NCBI GenBank assembly: GCA_017395085.1
Contig: JAFPWF010000003.1
Location: forward strand, 110,334 to 174,333
Length of the DNA stretch: 64,000 nt
Direction of reading: 5' to 3'
DNA from: Oscillospiraceae bacterium
Lineage (GTDB): Bacteria; Bacillota; Clostridia; Oscillospirales; Oscillospiraceae
In this document: piece after piece, positions 7,447 to 14,531 of the stretch
How positions within the stretch are numbered: the first letter of the stretch is position 1
How the letters are laid out: each line of letters opens with the position of its first letter
Notes under the pieces: model-generated
What the model was told of the DNA's origin: nothing
The model's database searches: none
The model's input: only the letters and a program-made list of their open reading frames with translations
Program-made: the position numbers and the translations under genes

Positions 7447-8274
7447 TTACAGGATCACATAGTAGAGGATATAGATGATGATGCTCATGACGCCGATCGT
7501 CGTGGCGGGCGGGTCGATGTGGGTGCTGGCGTCCGTGTTGATCGCATCTCCGATCACCGTGCAGACGAGCGAGGCAAGCATGCCCCAGATCGCCGCGGCC
7601 GGCAGGCTTCCGTTTGTGGCAAGCATGGCGTACCCGGCCGTGCAGGTAATGTGATGTGTGGGCGGGAAGTTCGGCTCCAGAAACCAGAAGATCAGAGAGG
7701 CCAGACTCAGGAAGAAGGGCAGCCAGGCGTTGCCGCTTCTCTGGATGATCCCGCCTGCCATGAAGCCCACCGCCAGGCCCAGAAAGGCCCAGTAGATCCA
7801 TTCCTTTTTGTTGCCTGCGTAGCGGGGAATGGCTTTCATGTTCCGGTTGAGAAACTTGCCGTCTCCGAAGAAAACCCTGGCCAGGCAGGAGAAGAGGATC
7901 ACCGAGACGCTGCCGCCGTCGATCGCCATACCCAGCTTGTTGATGAGCGTGACCAGAACCAGGGAGGCGACCGCCGTCAGACCCGAGACCAACAGCACCG
8001 ACACATCCTGAAACTTGGCCAGGCTTGTGAGGATGGCGGCGCCGCTCAGCTCATGCTTGCGGACTTTGGAGGCAAATGCCGTGGCGACCACGGCGCCGGT
8101 GAAAGCGATATAGGGGAAGAGGCCGTAGGAAACCACATCACCGATCATCGCATACTCGGGGAAGGCGCACATGGCAACCATGACCAGACCGGCCAGCAGA
8201 CATTCCTCAAAGGCTCCGACCAGCGCGGCGATGATCCCGCCGCAAAATGCGATTGCAAGCATATATAGCGTCAT
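7447..8274 (-). CDS. Multispanning membrane protein, putative permease of the catabolic operon
   Basis: This 275-residue protein has about eight or nine hydrophobic segments and a PNFPPTHHITCTAGYAM loop with two His near residue 205-220. I do not recognise the family. I chose the ATG at 8274, which has an AGAGGAG site 8 nt upstream. The frame is open to a TTG at 8301, but that lacks a ribosome binding site. It is the first gene of the minus-strand operon, downstream of a promoter-operator region facing a GntR regulator. Uptake of the operon's substrate is the natural guess, but nothing in the sequence proves transport. Confidence 0.7.
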   Translation of the reverse strand: MTLYMLAIAFCGGIIAALVGAFEECLLAGLVMVAMCAFPEYAMIGDVVSYGLFPYIAFTGAVVATAFASKVRKHELSGAAILTSLAKFQDVSVLLVSGLTAVASLVLVTLINKLGMAIDGGSVSVILFSCLARVFFGDGKFLNRNMKAIPRYAGNKKEWIYWAFLGLAVGFMAGGIIQRSGNAWLPFFLSLASLIFWFLEPNFPPTHHITCTAGYAMLATNGSLPAAAIWGMLASLVCTVIGDAINTDASTHIDPPATTIGVMSIIIYILYYVIL

Positions 8275-8304
8275 GGGTTCGTCTCCTCTCTGCTTGGTCA
8301 ACGT

Positions 8305-8314
8305 TCAACGTTGA
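8305..8314. promoter_or_regulatory. Operator O1 (TCAACGTTGA) for the divergent GntR regulator
   Basis: This perfect 10-bp palindrome lies just downstream of the inferred start of the catabolic operon. Two close relatives (8419 and 8479) flank the regulator's promoter. The spacing and location suit GntR/FadR-type repression (inference). Confidence 0.65.
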
Positions 8315-8327
8315 TTGTTATGGCTTA

Positions 8328-8356
8328 TTCATATCACGAAATGCGGGGCCCGTCAA
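8328..8356 (-). promoter_or_regulatory. Promoter of the transketolase/cyclase catabolic operon
   Basis: On the minus strand TTGACG, a 17-nt spacer and TATGAA precede operator O1, placing the operator at about +7 to +16. Confidence 0.55.
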
Positions 8357-8418
8357 GCCTTTTTTGTATGATTTAATACATTTTGGAGATGTGCACAGAT
8401 TTCTGCCCTGTTCATTGT

Positions 8419-8428
8419 TCAACATTGA
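8419..8428. promoter_or_regulatory. Operator O2 (TCAACATTGA)
   Basis: The site differs from O1 by one base. It lies about 18 nt upstream of the -35 element of the GntR gene. Confidence 0.55.
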
Positions 8429-8445
8429 CAAATTTCAGCGCGCCC

Positions 8446-8474
8446 TTGACAAAGTCCCGCTCCCCTGCTACACT
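8446..8474 (+). promoter_or_regulatory. Promoter of the GntR regulator gene
   Basis: A consensus TTGACA is separated by 17 nt from TACACT. Operator-like O3 follows immediately, suggesting autorepression. Confidence 0.7.
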
Positions 8475-8478
8475 CTGT

Positions 8479-8488
8479 TCAACGCTCA
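8479..8488. promoter_or_regulatory. Operator-like site O3 (TCAACGCTCA)
   Basis: A half-conserved copy of the O1 palindrome sits across the expected start of the regulator transcript. Confidence 0.45.
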
Positions 8489-8511
8489 ATATTATACTTA
8501 GGAGATTCGTG

Positions 8512-9240
8512 ATGGATATCCAGAAGATCAGCAACAACGCGGTCCAGCAGATCATTGACGCTTTTACGCAAAGGCTTGTGGAAGGCCAGCTCCGTCCCGG
8601 GGATCAGATTCCCACCGAGGTGGAACTTGCCGAGCGTTTCGGCGTCGCCCGCAATACCGTCCGTGAGGCAATCAAGATCCTGGCCGCCATGGGCGTACTC
8701 GAAATCCGCCGGCCGGTCGGGACCTTTGTCTGTTCCGGTTTTACCGAGCCGATGATCAGCCCGCTTCTGTATGGAATAATCCTTGGCCGGGGCGACAGCT
8801 ATGATGAACTGATGGATCTGCGGGAGATCATGGAAACCGGAACCATGCTGACAGTTATCCGCAACGCTACCGACGAGGAAATCGCCACGCTCAAGAAGCC
8901 GCTCTCCGCACTGAAAAGTGCCTGTGCGAGAAAAAGGCTATCGGTGGATGAGGTATTTGAAAAAGATAATGCCTTTCATGAGGCTGTCATGGAGCTTTCC
9001 CACAACCGGATCGTCTCTCAGATCGCCGGTATCGTACGTACCATGACACACGACATGCGCATGGAAAGCGTAAAGCTGATGCTGAATGCCGGAAAGTCTG
9101 ATGAGCTTTATGCTGCACATGAGAAGCTTTTCCGGATTCTTACCGAGCGTGACGTGAACGGCGTTTATTCCGAAATCCGTGAAACCTATTTCGTTCCCGA
9201 CCGCAGCGGTAATGTGGTTTCGCTGGCTTCAAGAGACTAA
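8512..9240 (+). CDS. GntR-family transcriptional regulator (FadR/FCD subfamily)
   Basis: The 242-residue protein has an N-terminal winged helix-turn-helix: PGDQIPTEVELAERFGVARN near residues 29-48, then VREAIKILAAMGVLEIRRPVGTFV-type text with key residues REAIK and GTFV. A C-terminal all-helical FCD ligand-binding domain follows (DLREIMETG near 103-111, AFHEAVMELSHN near 150-161). FCD regulators usually sense sugar acids or other small carboxylates and repress adjacent catabolic genes. An AGGAG site lies 7 nt before the ATG. Its divergence from the transketolase/cyclase operon and the three shared operator-like palindromes make it the likely repressor of that operon and of itself. Confidence 0.93.
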   Translation: MDIQKISNNAVQQIIDAFTQRLVEGQLRPGDQIPTEVELAERFGVARNTVREAIKILAAMGVLEIRRPVGTFVCSGFTEPMISPLLYGIILGRGDSYDELMDLREIMETGTMLTVIRNATDEEIATLKKPLSALKSACARKRLSVDEVFEKDNAFHEAVMELSHNRIVSQIAGIVRTMTHDMRMESVKLMLNAGKSDELYAAHEKLFRILTERDVNGVYSEIRETYFVPDRSGNVVSLASRD

Positions 9241-9266
9241 GCTGCTGAGCCTAACTCTATACATGA

Positions 9267-9302
9267 AAAGACCGCCTGGAGAACAATCCCGGCGGTCTTT
9301 TA
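9267..9302. terminator. Bidirectional intrinsic terminator
   Basis: AAAGACCGCC pairs with GGCGGTCTTT, with U-rich sequence on both sides, between convergent genes. Confidence 0.85.
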
Positions 9303-9322
9303 CTCAGTATTTACAGCACATT

Positions 9323-10903
9323 TTATTGCGGCTTCAGAACCACTTCGCCGGCGCAGCCGCCGAGGAAGCTTCCGTTTTCCAGTACCGGATGCCCGTTCAC
9401 ATAAACGTGGACAATGCCGCCGGGTTTAAAGTCCGGCTGTTTCTCATTGACCCGGATGTTCTTCAGGTCGAGCACCGTGAGGTCGGCTTTATAGCCCGGC
9501 CGCAGATAGCCGCGCTCGGGGATTCTGTACCGGTCGGCTGTCGCACCGGTCATCTTGCGGACGATTTTTTCCACCGGGATTCCGTAGCGCTTCGCCAGCA
9601 GGAAGAACTGCGGGAAGGTCTGGAATGCCGCAATGTTCTGCAAGCCTTTCTCTTCCACCCAGGCGTCCGTCATAAAAACAGACAGTTCGTCCTCCATCAG
9701 GCGGTGAACAATCTCATCATTATAATACTTGCCGAGGTAGATGCTGCCCGCACGCCCGGAGAGATCCACCAGCTTGAGATACATGTCCAGGTTGGAAAGA
9801 CCTTCTTCCGCCGCAGCCTCCGGGACAGTCTTGCCTTCATATTCCGGGTACTCATCGGAGATGTAGGCGATCACCATATCGTCCCAGTCGATGCCGAGGA
9901 CCTTGCGGTACATCAGGATGGTGAGTTCCAGCTTGAAGCGGTTCAGCGGCTTTTTCGCTTCTTCTTTGGAGAGCTGCGCATACCACTCCGGGAAGACGAC
10001 CGTGATGACTGAGGCACCGTAGTGGAAGGCGTAGTTGTCAAAGGCGATAGGGTAGCCCTTATCCTTCTCCCGGTAGAAGGTGTTCAGCATTTTGTCCAAC
10101 AGCTTCCAACTCCGGGCACCAGTGAAGATCAGGTGGCTGTACTCCAGGCGGCAGCCGGATTTCTCCATGATGTTCACCGCCTCGTCCAGCCCGAGTTCCA
10201 GATGCGATTTTTTGGTCAGCAGCGGATAGTCTGCGCTCACAATGGAGCAGGCCCGCGGGTGGATGGTGACGATGCCGTCGTATTTCGCAATCTCCTTTGC
10301 AAAGGCAAGGATTTCGTCCTCCTTTGCGTACCGGTCGGGTTCGTACATGAAGCCGAAGGATCCGCCGAACGCGCCGCCTTCCATGGCCTCGCGCACATAG
10401 CCGAGTTCCTTCTCAATCTGCTCCTGCGTATATGGCGTCGGGTCATATCCGGTCATCCCGGCGCGGACGGAGCCCTGGCCGATCAACGGTACCAGGTTCA
10501 CAAAAAGGCGTCCTTTGGCTCTCGCCTTGAATTCCGCAAAGCTGCCCGGGTGCTGCGCGTCAAACAGGCCGCCGCCGATTTTGTCCCGGTAGGGCGTGTC
10601 GGGTTCCATACCGAAGGGAGAAAAACTGCAGTTTCCGGTAATCTGCGTGGTAATGCCCTGTACGATAAACGGTTTGTAGAACTTTTCCGCATCCTCGCGG
10701 TCATAGAAGAAATCATTGTGCGAATGGGCGTCAATCAGCCCCGGGCAGATGGCAAGCCCCTCCAGGTCAATGACCCGATCCGCTTCCGCGGAAATCGTGC
10801 CCCCGACTTCCAGAATACGGTCGTTTTCGATCAATACATCGCCGACGGCAGGTGAAGAACCGGTTCCGTCATAAATCAATCCGTTCCGAAAGAGTGTTTT
10901 CAT
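9323..10903 (-). CDS. N-acyl-D-amino-acid deacylase / amidohydrolase family protein
   Basis: The 526-residue protein is an amidohydrolase-superfamily enzyme close to D-aminoacylase/dihydroorotase types. The small beta-sandwich at the N-terminus leads into GLIDAHSHNDFF (about residues 57-68), whose two His bind metal. GNCSFSPFG near residues 95-103 corresponds to the metal-ligand Cys region of D-aminoacylases. RLEYSHLIFTG near 258-268 supplies another His, and the chain ends in a typical GYKADLTVLD strand. Expected chemistry is hydrolysis of N-acyl-D-amino acids or a related amide; the exact substrate is unknown. It has its own promoter, divergent from the DUF1537 kinase gene. Confidence 0.85.
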   Translation of the reverse strand: MKTLFRNGLIYDGTGSSPAVGDVLIENDRILEVGGTISAEADRVIDLEGLAICPGLIDAHSHNDFFYDREDAEKFYKPFIVQGITTQITGNCSFSPFGMEPDTPYRDKIGGGLFDAQHPGSFAEFKARAKGRLFVNLVPLIGQGSVRAGMTGYDPTPYTQEQIEKELGYVREAMEGGAFGGSFGFMYEPDRYAKEDEILAFAKEIAKYDGIVTIHPRACSIVSADYPLLTKKSHLELGLDEAVNIMEKSGCRLEYSHLIFTGARSWKLLDKMLNTFYREKDKGYPIAFDNYAFHYGASVITVVFPEWYAQLSKEEAKKPLNRFKLELTILMYRKVLGIDWDDMVIAYISDEYPEYEGKTVPEAAAEEGLSNLDMYLKLVDLSGRAGSIYLGKYYNDEIVHRLMEDELSVFMTDAWVEEKGLQNIAAFQTFPQFFLLAKRYGIPVEKIVRKMTGATADRYRIPERGYLRPGYKADLTVLDLKNIRVNEKQPDFKPGGIVHVYVNGHPVLENGSFLGGCAGEVVLKPQ

Positions 10904-10961
10904 GCTGCACTGCTCCTTTTTGGTTTAAATCCAACAAATATTTGAAGCAATTGTCATCGTT

Positions 10962-10990
10962 AGTTTAACACAGGCCCATCCGTCAGTCAA
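10962..10990 (-). promoter_or_regulatory. Promoter of the D-aminoacylase-like gene
   Basis: On the minus strand TTGACT is followed by 17 nt and TAAACT, about 55 nt before the start codon. Confidence 0.65.
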
Positions 10991-11001
10991 GTTTTTGGCA
11001 G

Positions 11002-11030
11002 TTGATCTTTTCTTCGATCTGGAATACACT
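11002..11030 (+). promoter_or_regulatory. Promoter of the four-carbon acid sugar kinase gene
   Basis: TTGATC, a 17-nt spacer and TACACT lie 25 nt before the start codon. Confidence 0.6.
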
Positions 11031-11054
11031 TGAAACACAAAGGAGTTGTGAACC

Positions 11055-12494
11055 ATGGAATCCGTACTGCCCTTCCACATTCTTTCCCGGTATCCGCCGC
11101 ATACCGGAAATTCCTGCACGGCGCTTGCCGCAGCGCTCGGCGGCATGAAGCGGAAAATCGTCGTTCTGGATGACGACCCTACCGGAGTACAGACGGTCAA
11201 CGGTGTGTATGTATATACCGCCTGGGATACCGGCACCATCCTGGAGGCTTTCCGGTCGCCGGAACAGATGTTCTTCATCCTGACCAATTCCCGCGGCCTG
11301 ACCGCTTCGGAAAGCCGGCGTCAGCATGAAGAAATCGCCAGGAACCTGGCCGCCGCTTCCAGAGCCTCTGGGGCTGATTTTCTGCTGCTCAGCCGGGGTG
11401 ACTCCACGCTCCGCGGTCACTGGCCAATGGAGACCGAGGTTCTCCGGACGACGCTCGAGCCGCTGACGGGAAAACGCTATGACGGGGAAGTGATCTATCC
11501 GTTTTTCCCGGAGGGCGGACGTTATACCATAAACGGCGTTCATTATGTCCGTCAGGGAGATCTTCTGGTTCCTGCCGGACAGACGGAATTCGCAAAGGAT
11601 AAAAGCTTCGGCTATTCGGCTTCTTCGCTCCCTGCCTGGTGTGAAGAGAAGTCCGCAGGGCGATATCCTGCCGACGCCTGCTGCCGAATTGATCTCCCCC
11701 TGCTGCGCACAGAAGAAACGGACAAAATTGCCGCAAAACTGGCATGCGTAAACGGTTTTGGAAAAATTGTCGCCGACAGTGTTGATTATGAAGACACCGC
11801 CGTCTTTGTGACCGCTCTCTGCCGGGCTCTCGCCGATGGGAAAGAGTTCCTGTTTCGCTGTGCCGCAGCGCTCCCGAAAGTGCTGGGCGGTGTTCCCGAC
11901 CGGCCGCTGCTGAAACGGGAGGATCTGCTGGATCCCGGAAACAAAAACGGCGGTATCATCCTGATAGGTTCTCACGTCGACCGGACGAGCCGCCAGCTGG
12001 CAGTGCTGCGGGACAGCTCCTGCCCCGTTGCGTTTCTTGAGTTCAACCAGCACCGGGTGCTGGAAACCGGAGGTCTGGAAGACGAAGCCGGCCGGATTCT
12101 GCGGAAGGCGGAAGCTCTGCTTTCGTCGGGGAAAAGCATCGCCGTGTATACCCGCCGGGAGCGTCTGGACCTTGATTCAGCGGACAGCGACCGGCAGCTG
12201 CAGATCTCTGTACGGATTTCCGATGCGCTGACCGGCATCATCGGGAATCTGTCTATCCGTCCTTCGTTCATCGTTGCCAAAGGCGGCATTACTTCCAGCG
12301 ATATCGGCACAAAAGCTCTGCATGTCCGGAAAGCGCTCGTGAAAGGTCAGATCCGCCCCGGGATTCCGGTCTGGCAGACAGGCGAAGAAAGCAAATTCCC
12401 CGGGCTCCCATTCGTGATTTTTCCGGGGAATGTGGGTGATGATCTGGATCTTCTGCGGATTGCGGAGAATCTGACCGATGTCCCTGCCGTTTAA
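11055..12494 (+). CDS. Four-carbon acid sugar kinase family protein (DUF1537)
   Basis: The 479-residue protein matches the two-domain DUF1537 kinases. The N-terminal domain shows VVLDDDPTGVQTVNGVYVYT (about residues 36-55), ILTNSRGLTASES near 75-87, and LLSRGDSTLRGHWPMET near 113-129. The C-terminal nucleotide-binding domain contains VAKGGITSSDIG near residue 415 and FPGNVGDD near the end. Characterised relatives phosphorylate erythronate, threonate and 3-oxo-tetronates. The usual partners (PdxA2-type dehydrogenase, aldolase, isomerase) are not next to it, so the pathway is open. GGAG precedes the ATG. Its stop overlaps the convergent HAD gene by 4 bp, leaving no room for a terminator. Confidence 0.9.
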   Translation: MESVLPFHILSRYPPHTGNSCTALAAALGGMKRKIVVLDDDPTGVQTVNGVYVYTAWDTGTILEAFRSPEQMFFILTNSRGLTASESRRQHEEIARNLAAASRASGADFLLLSRGDSTLRGHWPMETEVLRTTLEPLTGKRYDGEVIYPFFPEGGRYTINGVHYVRQGDLLVPAGQTEFAKDKSFGYSASSLPAWCEEKSAGRYPADACCRIDLPLLRTEETDKIAAKLACVNGFGKIVADSVDYEDTAVFVTALCRALADGKEFLFRCAAALPKVLGGVPDRPLLKREDLLDPGNKNGGIILIGSHVDRTSRQLAVLRDSSCPVAFLEFNQHRVLETGGLEDEAGRILRKAEALLSSGKSIAVYTRRERLDLDSADSDRQLQISVRISDALTGIIGNLSIRPSFIVAKGGITSSDIGTKALHVRKALVKGQIRPGIPVWQTGEESKFPGLPFVIFPGNVGDDLDLLRIAENLTDVPAV

Positions 12495-13324
12495 CTCAGC
12501 AGACGAAATATTTCTTTCCCTACGCCGGCGTCGTTATTGTTTTCAATCACGGCGTCGGCTTTCTGTTTCACGGCGTCTGCGGCGTTTTCCATGGCAGCGC
12601 CGTAACCTGCTGCCTCCAGCATGTCGGCGTCGTTCAGCCCGTCTCCGAAGGCAACGGTGTCCTCCGGGGCGATCCCGAGCTGCGCACAGAGTTCCAGAAG
12701 CGCACGGCCTTTTCCCGCTTTGATGCTGTTGATTTCAATGTTGTTCTTGAGGGAACTGGTCGCGGCGATCTCCGGGAACAGCCGCGGTAATTCAAAAAGC
12801 TGCCGCTCGCGCTCCGCCATCTGTTCCGGCCGGAAGTACATCTGCAGCTTCTCCAGCGGCACATCGACTTCCCGGATGTTTTCCTTCAGCTCCGGCACCG
12901 GTTTTCTCAGCCGCCGGACCAGTTTGAGGATTTCCGGTTCCAGAGCAAAAAAGTCCGGGGCGGCTTCATACATCCACTGCGTCATATAGCCCCATTCCCC
13001 GCGGTAGCAATCGTAGAGTACCGGCAGGGTATCCATATGTTCACAGATACTGACCGCAAGGTCCGGCGGAATGCAGGCGCTGAAAAGCTGTGTCTCCGTA
13101 TCCAGATCATAAACCGACGCACCGTTTGCAAAAATAAAGTACCGAAACAGACCCAGCTGCAGCAGTTGGTCCGGCAGCCCCTGCAGAATCCGTCCGGTTG
13201 CCGGAACCAGATGGATTCCGGCGTCGCCTGCCGCCCTCAGCGCAGCGATGTTTTCCTGCGGCAACTGTTTCCGGTCGTCGAACAGAGTTCCGTCCAGATC
13301 AAAGGCAATCATTTTAACTGGCAT
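12491..13324 (-). CDS. HAD-superfamily phosphatase (Cof-type, class IIB)
   Basis: The 277-residue cytosolic hydrolase has the four HAD motifs. Motif I is AFDLDGTLFDD at residues 7-17, motif II is PATGR near 41-45, a motif III Lys lies around KAGKG near 200, and motif IV is FGDGLNDADML near 223-233. The large inserted cap between motifs II and III is typical of Cof/YidA phosphatases, which act on sugar phosphates or cofactor phosphates with broad specificity. GAGGAG lies upstream of the ATG. It is convergent with, and overlaps by 4 bp, the DUF1537 kinase gene; a functional link is not implied. Confidence 0.9.
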   Translation of the reverse strand: MPVKMIAFDLDGTLFDDRKQLPQENIAALRAAGDAGIHLVPATGRILQGLPDQLLQLGLFRYFIFANGASVYDLDTETQLFSACIPPDLAVSICEHMDTLPVLYDCYRGEWGYMTQWMYEAAPDFFALEPEILKLVRRLRKPVPELKENIREVDVPLEKLQMYFRPEQMAERERQLFELPRLFPEIAATSSLKNNIEINSIKAGKGRALLELCAQLGIAPEDTVAFGDGLNDADMLEAAGYGAAMENAADAVKQKADAVIENNNDAGVGKEIFRLLS

Positions 13325-13382
13325 TTGGCTCTCCTCGGCAATATGTATACAAGTATATTTTCATAACTCAACACATTTACTC

Positions 13383-13411
13383 TTGCATTCTGCTTCTTTT
13401 TGTTGTAATAT
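13383..13411 (+). promoter_or_regulatory. Promoter of the TAXI-TRAP transporter operon
   Basis: TTGCAT, a 17-nt spacer and TAATAT lie about 45 nt before the lipoprotein start codon. Confidence 0.6.
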
Positions 13412-13456
13412 GATACAGCACATCCCAACTTCAAGCAAGTACAGGAGGAAAACAAA

Positions 13457-14398
13457 ATGAAAAAAATGATCGCTCTTCTGCTCGCAGCGCTGATGGTCTT
13501 CGCACTCTGCGCCTGCGGCAGTTCCGCAAAAGAGTACAGCTTCACCACCGGCGGCGACCAGGGTACCTATTACGGCTTCGGCGGCGTCCTCGCTCAGAAA
13601 GTCAGTGAAAAAACCGCTACCAAGGTCACTGCCATCACCTCCGGCGGCTCCAAGGCGAACATTGAGGCGCTGCAGAAGAATGACGCTCAGTTCGGCTTTG
13701 TCCAGTCTGATGTTATGGCATATGCTTTTGCCGGCGACCGTCTGTTTGACGCCGCTGTGGATAACTTCTCCACTGTTGCCGCACTGTACATGGAGCAGGT
13801 CCAGATCGTTACGCTGAATCCCGACATCAAAACCGTTGCCGACCTGAAAGGCAAATCTGTTTCCATCGGCGCTGCCGGTTCCGGCGTTTACTTCAATGCC
13901 ATTGATGTTCTGGGTGTTTACGGCCTGAGCGAAGATGATATCAAGCCCACCTACCAGTCCTTCGGCGACAGCACTGAAGCCCTGCAGGACGGCCAGATTG
14001 ATGCCGCTTTTGTCGTTGCTGGCGCTCCCACCACTGCCGTCACCTCTCTTGCCGCGACTCGTGATGTTTATCTTGTCAGCCTGGATGATGAGCATATCGA
14101 TGCACTCCTCGCCTCTTCCCCCTACTATAGCAAGTATGTGATCCCCGCCGCCACCTACGGCATGCCTGAAGACGCCACCACCGTTGCCGTCGGCGCGGTC
14201 GTCATTGCGCGCGACGACGTCTCCACTGATGATGTTTACAACTTCGTTTCCACCGTTTTTGAAAATGCAGACAATCTGGCACACGACAAGGCCAAGGAGC
14301 TCGACCTCGACTTTGCAACTTCCGTTACCAGTGTGCCCTACCACGCCGGCGCTGCGAAGTACTTTGCCGAAAAGGGTTTTGAAGTACCCACCAAGTAA
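13457..14398 (+). CDS. TAXI-family TRAP transporter solute-binding lipoprotein
   Basis: The 313-residue protein has a lipoprotein signal peptide: positive start, hydrophobic stretch, and LCAC with the lipidated Cys at residue 20. The mature part begins FTTGGDQGTYYGFGG, the usual ligand-binding start of TAXI proteins. Internal landmarks include LQKNDAQFGFVQSD near residues 72-85 and DLKGKSVSIGAAGSG near 131-145. TAXI proteins bind organic acids such as glutamate or other carboxylates outside the membrane and deliver them to the TRAP permease encoded next. AGGAGG precedes the ATG. A GC-rich hairpin separates it from the permease gene and may favour higher expression of the binding protein. Confidence 0.93.
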   Translation: MKKMIALLLAALMVFALCACGSSAKEYSFTTGGDQGTYYGFGGVLAQKVSEKTATKVTAITSGGSKANIEALQKNDAQFGFVQSDVMAYAFAGDRLFDAAVDNFSTVAALYMEQVQIVTLNPDIKTVADLKGKSVSIGAAGSGVYFNAIDVLGVYGLSEDDIKPTYQSFGDSTEALQDGQIDAAFVVAGAPTTAVTSLAATRDVYLVSLDDEHIDALLASSPYYSKYVIPAATYGMPEDATTVAVGAVVIARDDVSTDDVYNFVSTVFENADNLAHDKAKELDLDFATSVTSVPYHAGAAKYFAEKGFEVPTK

Positions 14399-14427
14399 TC
14401 ATCCAGCGCAGATTCCCAGCGTCTGAT

Positions 14428-14463
14428 GCAGCGGCGCCGCGTAAAAACGGCGCCCTGCTTTTC
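14428..14463 (+). terminator. Intercistronic hairpin, probable partial terminator
   Basis: GCAG-GGCGCCG pairs with CGGCGCC-CTGC around an A-rich loop, followed by four U. It sits between the binding-protein and permease genes, where attenuation or 3'-end protection is common. Confidence 0.55.
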
Positions 14464-14531
14464 GTTCTCTGCCGAATATTGGTTTGGCAGGAGTTGTTTT
14501 CGCAGTTTGAAACCGTAGAGGAGATGAGCTC

